Part shown: positions 55,164 to 64,000 of the stretch, piece after piece
How the letters are laid out: each line of letters begins with the position of its first letter
How positions within the stretch are numbered: the first letter of the stretch is position 1
NCBI GenBank assembly: GCA_016719295.1
Contig: JADKAF010000001.1
Coordinates: 806,001 to 870,000 of the forward strand
DNA: 64,000 nt
DNA from: Planctomycetota bacterium
GTDB taxonomy: Bacteria > Planctomycetota > UBA1135 > JADKAF01
Reading direction: 5' to 3'
Position numbers and translations under genes: made by a program
Notes under the pieces: generated by a model
What the model was told of the DNA's origin: nothing
The model's input: only the letters and a program-made list of their open reading frames with translations
Databases searched by the model: none

Positions 55164-55969
55164 GACGCGAGCACCTCGCGCAGGGCCCAAGCGAAGAGGG
55201 CGTCGTCGTCGCGCTCGCGCTCGCCAGCTCCCCGTCGAGGAGCTTCGCTCCGAGCGATCGGAGCGGCAGCGCCGCGCTGCGGCGCGCCGCTGCCGCGCTC
55301 GCCGTCCCAGCCTTCGAGGCCGGTCGTCGAACCTTCGCGGAGATAGGGCGCCAGGCGCACGCGCAGGGTCTCCTTCGCTCGATAGAGACGCGACTTCACG
55401 GTGCCCTCGGAGACGCCGAGCACCGCCGCGATCTCGGGATAGTTGAGCTCCTCATACTCGCGCAGCACGAAGACCACGCGCTGGTCGTCGGGGAGCTGCT
55501 CGACGGCGTGGGCGAGGCACGCGGCGAGCTCGCTGCGATCCAGGCTGGCACCCGGTGCCGCCGTCGGAGCGGGAAGCTCGAGCGCGGCCGCCTCGCGATC
55601 CTCGCCGCTCGCGCCGGAGAGCGACACGGCGTCGAGGCGGCGCTTCTTCAGCACATCGAAGCAGTAGTTCTTCGTGAAGGTGTAGATCCAGGTGCTGAAG
55701 CGCGTCCGGCGATCGAAGTCGAAGCGGGCCAGGGCGCGGAAGATGCGCAGATAGAGGTCCTGGGCGAAGTCCTCGAGCTCATCCGCGAAGCGCGGTCCGA
55801 GCAAGCGGTAGATCGTCCCCAGGATCTGACGCTGATGGGTCTCGATCAGGAACTGGACGGCCTCGCGGTCGCCTTTCTGAGCCCGGCGGATCGCGCGGAT
55901 CTCCTCGCGCGACATCTGCCCGCGCTCCTCCAGGGAGAAGCGCGCGAAGAAACGGGGGGGCTTGTTCAT
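55160..55969 (-). CDS. ECF (RpoE-like) sigma factor
   Basis: 269 residues from the ATG at 55969. Region 2 has A-V-Q-F-L-I-E-T-H-Q-R-Q-I-L-G-T-I-Y and D-F-A-Q-D-L-Y-L-R-I-F-R-A-L; region 4 has L-P-D-D-Q-R-V-V-F-V-L-R-E-Y-E-E-L-N-Y-P-E-I-A and the helix-turn-helix V-S-E-G-T-V-K-S-R-L-Y-R-A-K. The C-terminal 60 residues after region 4 are a Gly/Ala/Arg-rich extension unusual for ECF factors. It heads a three-gene operon with four-base overlaps. Confidence 0.9.
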   Translation of the reverse strand: MNKPPRFFARFSLEERGQMSREEIRAIRRAQKGDREAVQFLIETHQRQILGTIYRLLGPRFADELEDFAQDLYLRIFRALARFDFDRRTRFSTWIYTFTKNYCFDVLKKRRLDAVSLSGASGEDREAAALELPAPTAAPGASLDRSELAACLAHAVEQLPDDQRVVFVLREYEELNYPEIAAVLGVSEGTVKSRLYRAKETLRVRLAPYLREGSTTGLEGWDGERGSGAPQRGAAAPIARSEAPRRGAGERERDDDALFAWALREVLAS

Positions 55970-56142
55970 CCGCAAAGGGGTTCCTGCATCCCGCATAGAG
56001 GATCGCCCACCCTCGGGATCGAGGCAATGGTGCACGTGCTCCGCGACGCTGGCCGGCGCCGCGGAGTTCGTCTACGACGGAACGCCCAGTGATAGTGCGC
56101 GGTCGGCGAGCGGTTCCGCCTTTCTGGCATTCCGCCCGGGCA

Positions 56143-56164
56143 GGGGGGGATTGCCACCCCCCCC
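56143..56164 (-). terminator. G7/C8 hairpin after hslU
   Basis: Seven Gs (56143-56149), loop ATTGCCA and eight Cs (56157-56164) form a strong short stem about 20 bases after the hslU stop on the minus strand. There is no T-tract. Confidence 0.55.
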
Positions 56165-56184
56165 GGCTCGGGGCCCGCGTTCGC

Positions 56185-57585
56185 TCAGCGCTTCGTGACG
56201 TCCAGCTCTTGGGTGAAGTCCGCCAGGGCCTGCCGTACGAAGGCCTTGTCGACCGCCACCTTGCCGTGTTTGAGGTCGGGGGCGTCGTAAGAGACTCCCT
56301 CCAGCAGGCGCTCGAGGACCCCGTGCAGGCGCCGCGCGCCGATGTCGCCGAGGACGACGTTCGCGCGATCGGCGAGGAGCGCGATCTCCTCCAGCCCATC
56401 GGGGCGGAAGTCGAGCTCCACGCCATCGGTGAGGAGCAGGCGCTGGTACTGCTTCGTCAGCGAGTCGCGGGGCTCGGTGAGGATGCGGACGAACTCGTCG
56501 CGGCCGAGGGAATCGAGCTGCACGCGGATCGGGAAGCGGCCCTGGATCTCGGGGATCAGGTCGTCGGGCGAGCTGATGTGGAAGGCTCCGGCCGCGATGA
56601 AGAGCACGTGATCGGTGTTCACGTTGCCGTGCCGCGTGTAGACCGAGCAGCCCTCGACGACAGGTAGCAGGTCTCGCTGCACGCCTTCGCGTGACACGTC
56701 TGGTCCGCCGTCGCGCGAGCGACCAGCGATCTTGTCGATCTCGTCGATGAAGAGGATGCCGCACTGCTCGGTGCGCTCGATCGCGTCGCGGATCATCGCC
56801 TCGCGATCGAAGAGCTTCTCGGCTTCCTCGCGCATCAGCAGCTTCCGCGCGGAGGCGACGGTCACGTTGGCGTCGCGCATGGGCGTCGGCATGCCGCGCA
56901 GCTTGGCGAGGAAGCTGGCATCGAAGCCCACGTACTCGGGGCCTTGGCCGCTGAACATCTCCATGCCCGGGCCGACGTTCTCGGTGACCCGGATCATCAC
57001 CATCTCGTCCTCGAGCTCGCCCTTGTCGAGGCGCGCACGAATCTCCTGGCGACGCGTGTCGCCTGCCGGAGGCCGCGTCGCGCTGGGAGCCAGGATGCCA
57101 GCGCTGCCGAACGGCGTGAACGCCGGCAGGTCTTCCTCCGGCGAGGGGCCCATCTTGCGCAGCAGAGCTTCGACGATCTGCGAATGCGCGTGGTCGCGCG
57201 CGGCGTTCTCCACCTCGAGCATCTTCTCCTGACGCACGATGTCGATGCCGACCTCGAGCAGGTCGCGCACCATCGTCTCGACATCGCGGCCGTGGTAGCC
57301 GACCTGCGAGTACTTCGAGGCCTCGACCTTCAGGAACGGCGCCTTCTGCAGGCTCGCCATGCGCCGAGCGATCTCCGTCTTTCCGACGCCGGTGGGGCCG
57401 ATCAGGATGATGTTCTTCGGATAGATCTCCTTCTGCGCCTCCTTCGCCAGGCGCTGGCGTCGCCAGCGATTGCGCATGGCGACGGCCACCGCGCGTTTGG
57501 CGCGCGCCTGGCCGACGATGAAGCGATCGAGGTAGGCGACGATCTGGGGCGGGGTGAGCTCGGAGAGGTCGGCGGGAGAGGTCAT
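56185..57585 (-). CDS. hslU: ATP-dependent protease ATPase subunit HslU
   Basis: 466 residues from the ATG at 57585. AAA+ motifs are clear: Y-L-D-R-F-I-V-G-Q at 18-26, Walker A G63-P-T-G-V-G-K-T70, the pore loop V-G-Y-H-G-R-D, Walker B I-L-F-I-D-E-I-D-K and the sensor/arginine region G-R-F-P-I-R-V. The I domain is in the middle (about 110-240). The C-terminus ends D-V-T-K-R and seems to lack the two last hydrophobic residues of the usual D-L-S-R-Y-I-L tail that docks into HslV. hslV is not adjacent; the gene is divergent from the ATP synthase operon. Confidence 0.95.
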   Translation of the reverse strand: MTSPADLSELTPPQIVAYLDRFIVGQARAKRAVAVAMRNRWRRQRLAKEAQKEIYPKNIILIGPTGVGKTEIARRMASLQKAPFLKVEASKYSQVGYHGRDVETMVRDLLEVGIDIVRQEKMLEVENAARDHAHSQIVEALLRKMGPSPEEDLPAFTPFGSAGILAPSATRPPAGDTRRQEIRARLDKGELEDEMVMIRVTENVGPGMEMFSGQGPEYVGFDASFLAKLRGMPTPMRDANVTVASARKLLMREEAEKLFDREAMIRDAIERTEQCGILFIDEIDKIAGRSRDGGPDVSREGVQRDLLPVVEGCSVYTRHGNVNTDHVLFIAAGAFHISSPDDLIPEIQGRFPIRVQLDSLGRDEFVRILTEPRDSLTKQYQRLLLTDGVELDFRPDGLEEIALLADRANVVLGDIGARRLHGVLERLLEGVSYDAPDLKHGKVAVDKAFVRQALADFTQELDVTKR

Positions 57586-57797
57586 GCGCTCTCTTGCGGC
57601 AGGTCTGCGGTAGGAGTCGGGAGGAGGGGGGGAACCGTCGCGCTCGCGCGATGGTCGGCGCATCATCGTCGCGCCGGACGCGAAGGCTCAAAATAATCCC
57701 GGGCGGCATTGCGGCGTGCGATGCCTTCCATAGAATCCCGCCCTCCCAAAGCGCGCCTGGGATCCTCGCGATCGCAGACGCGTCGGCGAGCGCAGCG

Positions 57798-58154
57798 ATG
57801 GACCCGAGCAGGATGAGGACCCCGGAAGCGGCCAACTACGCGACCGCGGGTTTCACCTTCGCCGGGACCATGCTCGTGCTCGGCGGCGCGGGCTATTTCG
57901 TCGATCGCGCTGCTGGCACGCAGCCTTGGCTGCTCCTGCTGGGTCTGGTCGTGGGCGCCGTGGGTGGATTCATCCACCTGGTGCTTCAGTTCTCTCCGCG
58001 GACCCAATCTCCGCGGGCCCAATCTCCGCGGGAACCGTCTCCGCGGGAACCGTCTCCGGCGGCCCAGTCTCCGCGGGCTCAGTACTCGACGTCCGAGCGG
58101 AAGGCGAGCGCGAGCGAAGGCTCCACTCGCGATCGCCGCTCGAACGAGTCGTGA
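57798..58154 (+). CDS. AtpZ/AtpI-like small membrane protein with repetitive tail
   Basis: 118 residues. Two membrane helices (about 13-32 and 40-60) with the glycine-rich form F-A-G-T-M-L-V-L-G-G-A-G-Y-F-V-D-R-x-x-G-T-x-P-W and G-L-V-V-G-A-V-G-G-F are typical of AtpZ-family proteins at the head of F-type ATP synthase operons. The C-terminal part after residue 65 is built from 15-bp repeats (consensus TCTCCGCGGGMMCMR, six copies, about 57993-58083) giving Q-S-P-R-x units. The start at 57798 fits the helix position. Confidence 0.75.
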   Translation: MDPSRMRTPEAANYATAGFTFAGTMLVLGGAGYFVDRAAGTQPWLLLLGLVVGAVGGFIHLVLQFSPRTQSPRAQSPREPSPREPSPAAQSPRAQYSTSERKASASEGSTRDRRSNES

Positions 58155-58306
58155 CGCGCGCTGCTGCTGCGACGCAGTACCGCACGGCACGCGAGAGTTT
58201 CGTCTGCGAGCATCTTTCGCCCTCGAAGCGCCCCGAGGCTCTCGAACGGAGCCTCGCCGGAGCGCGTCCTCGTCTTCTCCCGTCAGCCCCAGCGACCCCG
58301 CCCGTG

Positions 58307-58768
58307 ATGAGCAGCCAACCGGTGACCCGCGTCTTGGACCTCCAGCGGCTCTCGCCGCTGCGCCGGTCCGCGCTCGTCGCCGGCACCGCCGTGTTCCTCG
58401 GCGCAGGAGTGCTGGCCGTCGCGATCTTCCTGCTGGCGGTCCCCTTGGATCGGCCGCGCGATGCCGCCGGTGCGGCTGCGGGGGGAGCGCTCGGGCTCGT
58501 GATTGGCGCGTTCGTCTACTGCTCCTGGGTCGCCGCGCTCCTCCGCGCTCCCGGCCCCGAGGGCAGTCGGCTCGTCTGGCGCTCGTTCGGGCGCGGTTTC
58601 GCTTTCAAGGCGCTGGTACTCGTCGCGGGGACGGCCGCGGTGCGCTACCTGCTGCCGGATCTGACCCCGGCCGGCTTCGCGGTGGCGTTCGCCGCCGGCG
58701 CGCTGTGGGTCGGCGTTCTCGGTGTTCCCTTCCTCCATCGTCAGCTCGGGAGCCCCCGTGGACTCTAG
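58307..58768 (+). CDS. ATP synthase subunit I-like membrane protein
   Basis: 153 residues with four hydrophobic segments (about 23-45, 55-78, 100-118 and 122-140), in the position and with the topology of AtpI/AtpR-like assembly factors between atpZ and atpB. A GTG directly precedes the ATG used here. The sequence itself is weakly conserved, so the call rests on context. It overlaps the start of atpB. Confidence 0.6.
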   Translation: MSSQPVTRVLDLQRLSPLRRSALVAGTAVFLGAGVLAVAIFLLAVPLDRPRDAAGAAAGGALGLVIGAFVYCSWVAALLRAPGPEGSRLVWRSFGRGFAFKALVLVAGTAAVRYLLPDLTPAGFAVAFAAGALWVGVLGVPFLHRQLGSPRGL

Positions 58769-59897
58769 TCACCTCGTGCGACCTCTGCGGCGTCTGCCGC
58801 TCCGCGCTGGGTTGATCTTCGCCCTGGCGCTCGTCGCGTTCGCGGCGCTCTGGCCGCGCAGCTCCGACGCGCGCGTCTCCGCGGCCGCCGATCGCCGCGC
58901 CGCGGCGGAGGCGCCGCTGGAGACGGAGTCGGTCGGAGTGCCTTCGGTCGACGCGGCTGCGCTCGTCGGAGATACGGCGTTCGACGGAAATGGGGTCGTA
59001 GCGCCTGCAGCCTTAGTGTCTGCCGTCGTAGCGCCTGCAGTCGTCGAGCCCATCGCCGATCCCGCCGCCGAGGGCGGCGAGAAGGCCGAGGGGAACGTGT
59101 TCATCACGCTCTACCAGCACGTGGTGCCGCATCAGCTCGGGCCTCACCACCCGCTGATGCTCTTCGGCATCCCGGTCTGGACTCCGGCGGAGCCCGTCGA
59201 GCTCTTCGGCCTCAAGGTCTACGACATCCAGGCCTACCAGCTGCTGGCCGTGCTGCTGATCTTCGTGTTCTTCGCGGGCGTCGCAGCCAAGATCCGCTCG
59301 GGTCGGCCCACCGTCGCGGGCGCCTTCGTGCAGTGGATCCGCGACGAGATGGTCTACCCGGCGATGGGCAAGGAGAACGGCCAGCGCTACGCGCCGATGT
59401 TCGTCGCGCTGTTCTTCTTCATCGTGATCCAGAACGTCGTGGGCCTGCTGCCGGAATCGTCGACGCCCACCGCGTCGATCTTCGTCACGGCCTCGCTCGC
59501 GATCCTGACCTTCCTCGGCATGCTGATCTTCGGCATGTGGGAGCAGGGCCCGATCGCGTACTGGAAGCACATCGTGCCGGCCGGTCTGCCTGTCGCGATC
59601 CTGCCGATCATGATCCCGGTCGAGCTCGTCGGCCTCGTGCTGAAGCCCTTCGCGCTCATGATTCGTCTCTTCGCGAACATGACCGCGGGGCACCTGGTCG
59701 TGCTCTCCTTCGTGGGCATGATCTTCTACTTCCAGCAGCAGTACGGCGTCGCCGTGGGTGGGATCCTCTCGCCCGTGTGGGTCGGCTTCGGGGTCTTCAT
59801 CATGATCCTCGAGTCCTTCGTCGCGCTGCTGCAGGCGTTCCTCTTCACCCAGCTCACCATCCTCTTCGTCGCCGCCTCGATCCATCCGGAGCACTGA
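58758..59897 (+). CDS. atpB: F-type ATP synthase subunit a
   Basis: 379 residues from GTG 58758. A hydrophobic N-terminus and an unusual roughly 100-residue Ala/Val-rich lead (including a twice-repeated V-V-A-P-A) precede the usual core. The helix with the essential arginine reads P-F-A-L-M-I-R-L-F-A-N-M-T-A-G-H, and L-Q-A-F-L-F-T-Q-L-T closes the protein. Together with subunit c it forms the ion half-channels. Length exceeds the usual 230-290 because of the lead. Confidence 0.93.
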   Translation: MDSSHLVRPLRRLPLRAGLIFALALVAFAALWPRSSDARVSAAADRRAAAEAPLETESVGVPSVDAAALVGDTAFDGNGVVAPAALVSAVVAPAVVEPIADPAAEGGEKAEGNVFITLYQHVVPHQLGPHHPLMLFGIPVWTPAEPVELFGLKVYDIQAYQLLAVLLIFVFFAGVAAKIRSGRPTVAGAFVQWIRDEMVYPAMGKENGQRYAPMFVALFFFIVIQNVVGLLPESSTPTASIFVTASLAILTFLGMLIFGMWEQGPIAYWKHIVPAGLPVAILPIMIPVELVGLVLKPFALMIRLFANMTAGHLVVLSFVGMIFYFQQQYGVAVGGILSPVWVGFGVFIMILESFVALLQAFLFTQLTILFVAASIHPEH

Positions 59898-60019
59898 TCC
59901 TCGCCTTCGCTCGCGAGCGTTCTTCTCCGGTCCGAGAGCCCCCTCTGGGAGCTCGGCGCATCCTGGCGGTCTTCCCGACCCTTCGAACTCTTCTCAAGCA
60001 ACCCATAGGAGACTCGGCA

Positions 60020-60259
60020 ATGCTCTCCCTTCTCGCGTTCTCGGCCGCTCAACTCAGCGCTGGCATCGGCGCCGGCATCGCCGTCGTCGGCGCAGGCCTC
60101 GGCATCGGCATGGTGGCGGCGGCGGCCAACGAGGGCATCGCGCGTCAGCCCGAGGCGACCGCGGACATCCGCGGCAACTCGATCATCCTCGCCGCGCTGG
60201 TCGAAGGGGTGGCCCTCTTCGCCCTCGTCATCAACCTCCTGCTCGCGCTCGCGGGCTGA
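60020..60259 (+). CDS. atpE: F-type ATP synthase subunit c
   Basis: 79 residues in two helices. Helix 1 holds the G-x-G-x-G-x-G packing motif (A-G-L-G-I-G), the polar loop is A-R-Q-P-E, and helix 2 has the ion-binding acid in A-L-V-E-G-V-A-L-F. Gly rather than Ser/Thr follows the Glu and the Na+-type Gln is absent from helix 1, so proton coupling is likely. An AGGAG ribosome binding site is at 60006-60010. Confidence 0.95.
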   Translation: MLSLLAFSAAQLSAGIGAGIAVVGAGLGIGMVAAAANEGIARQPEATADIRGNSIILAALVEGVALFALVINLLLALAG

Positions 60260-60404
60260 TCAGAGCCTCGCGCTGCAGCGCCGAGCGCTGCGCGTCCGGG
60301 CCGAGGCATCGCCGTGAACGCGATGCGGCGCGCCGTCTCCTTCGCGAGGCGACGCTCCGCAGCGCGGATCCGACGCGTTTTTCCTTCTCCTTCAACTCTT
60401 CTCC

Positions 60405-60956
60405 ATGAGCACGTTGGCCATGAGCTGGATGCTCGCCGCCGGTGGGGGTGGTTCGTTCAACCCCCTCGACATCTCCACGTGGAGCAGCGCCGTCTGGACG
60501 TGGATCATCTTCCTCGGGTCGCTGTACCCGATCTGGAAGATCGTCTTCGGACCGATCCTCGGCGCGCTCGCGGAGCGCGACCAGCGCGCTGGTGAGGCCG
60601 CTCGCGCGGCCGAATCCGCGCAGCAGGCCGCCGAAGCTGCACGCGACGCCGTCGAGGCCGAGCTGCAGAAGGCGCGCACGCAGGCCGCGACGCTGATGAA
60701 GGAGGCCCGAGAGCGAGCCGAAGGCCTCGCCCAGGAGCGCCAAGCGCGGGCCGAGGAAGAAGCCCGCGCCGAGCTCGAGCGCGCTCGTCGCGCGATCGAG
60801 CAGGAGAAGACGCGCGCGATCGCCGAGATCCGCGGTCAGGTGATCGAACTCTCGACGGCGTTGGCCGAGCGTGCGCTGCGCGCTCGCTTCAACGACGACA
60901 ACCAGAGGCGCGAAGTGCAGAGCTTCGTGCAGCAAGAGATCGCCGCGCGCGGCTGA
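60405..60956 (+). CDS. atpF: F-type ATP synthase subunit b
   Basis: 183 residues. One membrane helix (about 28-50, W-T-W-I-I-F-L-G-S-L-Y-P-I-W) leads into a long Ala/Glu/Arg-rich coiled coil, the peripheral stalk. Length is normal. It lies between atpE and atpH as usual. Confidence 0.93.
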   Translation: MSTLAMSWMLAAGGGGSFNPLDISTWSSAVWTWIIFLGSLYPIWKIVFGPILGALAERDQRAGEAARAAESAQQAAEAARDAVEAELQKARTQAATLMKEARERAEGLAQERQARAEEEARAELERARRAIEQEKTRAIAEIRGQVIELSTALAERALRARFNDDNQRREVQSFVQQEIAARG

Positions 60957-60980
60957 GTCGAACCGGAGCGGAGTCCTTCG

Positions 60981-61514
60981 ATGAGCGTGTTGAGCAGTCG
61001 CTACGCGAAAGCCCTCTTCCAAGCCGCCGAAGCGGCGGGGGAGATGGACGCGGTTCGCTCGGCCGTAGCCGTCCTCGATGAGGCGCTGACGGACGAGGGA
61101 GCGCGCGAGTTCGTGCTGAGCCGTCAGGTCGACAAGCAGGCGAAGATCGCGACGCTCCTCCAGGCCACCGCCGGATCTCCGAGGACCTTTCAGAACTTCC
61201 TGAAGGTCGTCGTGGATCGAGCGGTGGAGCAGACCTTGCCCGCGCTCGGCGAGGAGTTCGCGAAGCTCGTGAGGAAGAGCACCGGAACGGCGCGCTGCCT
61301 GCTCGAGACCGCGCGTGCTCTGGACGCCTCCGAGATCGACGTGATTCGGGCCAAGCTCGAGAAGCACTTCGGGCTGAAGCTCGAAGTCAAAGTGGAGGAG
61401 TGCCCCGAGCTGATCGGCGGCTTCCGTGCCACCGTCGAGGACCAGCGGGTCGATGCGAGCGTGAAGAAGCGCTTGATCGAGCTGCGCTCCTCGCTGTCCC
61501 AGGTCGCCGGCTGA
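60981..61514 (+). CDS. atpH: F-type ATP synthase subunit delta
   Basis: 177 residues. It starts S-S-R-Y-A-K-A-L-F and ends with G-G-F-R-A-T-V-E-D-Q-R-V-D-A-S-V-K-K-R-L, both typical of OSCP/delta. It joins the peripheral stalk to the alpha3beta3 head. Confidence 0.93.
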   Translation: MSVLSSRYAKALFQAAEAAGEMDAVRSAVAVLDEALTDEGAREFVLSRQVDKQAKIATLLQATAGSPRTFQNFLKVVVDRAVEQTLPALGEEFAKLVRKSTGTARCLLETARALDASEIDVIRAKLEKHFGLKLEVKVEECPELIGGFRATVEDQRVDASVKKRLIELRSSLSQVAG

Positions 61515-61668
61515 GCAACGCTCGGCGGCGGAACCTCGCCCCCCATCCGATCCCTCGCGCGCTTCCTCGCCGAAGCGAACGCCCCGAACCCTAGAACACC
61601 CGCTCCCGACGCGGAGCCCGCACCCCTGAGGCCGATCCCCGGTCTCCTCGAGGAGCACACGAGAAGCC

Positions 61669-63327
<1,659 letters not shown>

Positions 63328-63379
63328 GGCCCGGGGGGCGCCCGGGGGGGCCCGGGGGGGAGGGACGGAGGGGGGAGAA

Positions 63380-63412
<33 letters not shown>

Positions 63413-63462
63413 TCGCGCCGCGATCGCTCTCGAGACCGCCTACCAGCACCCCGCAATCCAGC

Positions 63463-64000
63463 ATGGCCAACATCCGAGAACTGCGCGGACGCATCCGCAG
63501 CGTGCGGGGGATCCGCCAGATCACCCGCGCGATGGAGATGGTCGCGACTACGAAGCTCCGCCGCTTCCAGGAGCGCGCGGTTCGTTCGCGGCCGTACGCC
63601 AACGAGATCGAGGACCTAGTTCTCCTTCTCGCGGCCTACGTCGCGCGCGAGAGCGAGATCGTCGAGAGCGGAGCGATCGACCGCTCGCTGCTCACGGATC
63701 GCGGCGACGCGCGCATCGCGGTCCTGCTGGTCGCCTCCGACCGTGGCCTCTGCGGCGCCTACAACTCGAACATCTTCGCCTGCTTCGAGAAGTGGCGTGC
63801 TGGATTCGCCGGGAAGGAGATCACCATCTTCCCGATCGGGCGCAAGGCCGCGGACTACGTGAAGAAGCGCGGCTACCAGCGCGCCGGTTCCTTCCAGGCC
63901 GAGCAGCTGGAGAAGATGAGCTACGCCGACACGGCCAACGTGGCGCGCGAGCTGCTCGCCCACTTCCGCTCCGGCAAGTGCGACCAGCTCCACCTCGTCT
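63463..64000 (+). CDS. atpG: F-type ATP synthase subunit gamma (cut by window end)
   Basis: The first 179 residues are visible. The N-terminal helix is typical: M-A-N-I-R-E-L-R-G-R-I-R-S-V, then I-T-R-A-M-E-M-V-A-T-T-K-L-R-R-F. The strand S-D-R-G-L-C-G-A-Y-N-S-N-I near residue 98 is the family signature. The C-terminal helix and stop lie beyond the window. Confidence 0.95.
   Translation, partial: MANIRELRGRIRSVRGIRQITRAMEMVATTKLRRFQERAVRSRPYANEIEDLVLLLAAYVARESEIVESGAIDRSLLTDRGDARIAVLLVASDRGLCGAYNSNIFACFEKWRAGFAGKEITIFPIGRKAADYVKKRGYQRAGSFQAEQLEKMSYADTANVARELLAHFRSGKCDQLHLV

Overview
The window reads as a chromosome segment of a very GC-rich, LPS-bearing Gram-negative bacterium. I favour a deep-branching Planctomycetota lineage. 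The reasons are a TIGR03790-type protein, several exported proteins with carboxypeptidase-regulatory-like folds, an exported vanadium haloperoxidase-type protein, a PurS-PurL fusion, and the general style of ECF sigma/anti-sigma pairs with PDZ proteins. HldD implies heptose-containing LPS. The lineage call is inference; no rRNA or other phylogenetic marker RNA is present.

Layout. 1-9.2 kb: end of a TIGR03790-like gene, hldD plus a GT39-like membrane glycosyltransferase with TPRs, glycogen phosphorylase, and an exported metzincin protease. 9.2-11.9 kb: a DUF6883/DUF4926 pair, a spermidine-synthase-like protein, gamma-carbonic anhydrase and a membrane protein. 11.9-15.3 kb: an island of visibly lower GC with a heptanucleotide repeat, a 12-cysteine exported protein, a REP-like palindrome, a membrane-anchored carboxypeptidase-regulatory-like protein and a MauE-like redox membrane protein. 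15.3-30.7 kb: ABC-F ATPase, Gfo/Idh/MocA oxidoreductase, large surface proteins, a pilT-pilT-HEAT operon, panD, an exported kelch protein and a frameshifted haloperoxidase. 30.9-44.2 kb: tRNA-Arg(TCT), tRNA-Pro(TGG), a twice-frameshifted purD, a Fur-family regulator, ileS, a frameshifted unknown gene, purL-purQ and accA. 44.2-52.7 kb: a minisatellite, a sigma/anti-sigma/PDZ/PDZ operon, mgtE (frameshifted), a TPR protein, and an abnormal NFACT/ndk junction. 52.8-57.6 kb: a second sigma/anti-sigma/exported-protein operon and hslU. 57.8-64 kb: the F-type ATP synthase operon atpZ-I-B-E-F-H-A-G, with atpG cut by the window end.

Two themes stand out. First, the 11.9-15.3 kb island pairs a secreted disulfide-rich protein with a MauE-like protein, the family that supports disulfide formation in the cysteine-rich methylamine dehydrogenase light chain. 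This is the best candidate here for an undescribed maturation or surface system. Second, at least five apparent indels (one in the haloperoxidase gene, two in purD, one each in the 37.4 kb gene and mgtE), a probable deletion at ndk/NFACT and a 31-base G run suggest that part of the sequence carries consensus errors. Genes called broken here may therefore be intact in the organism.
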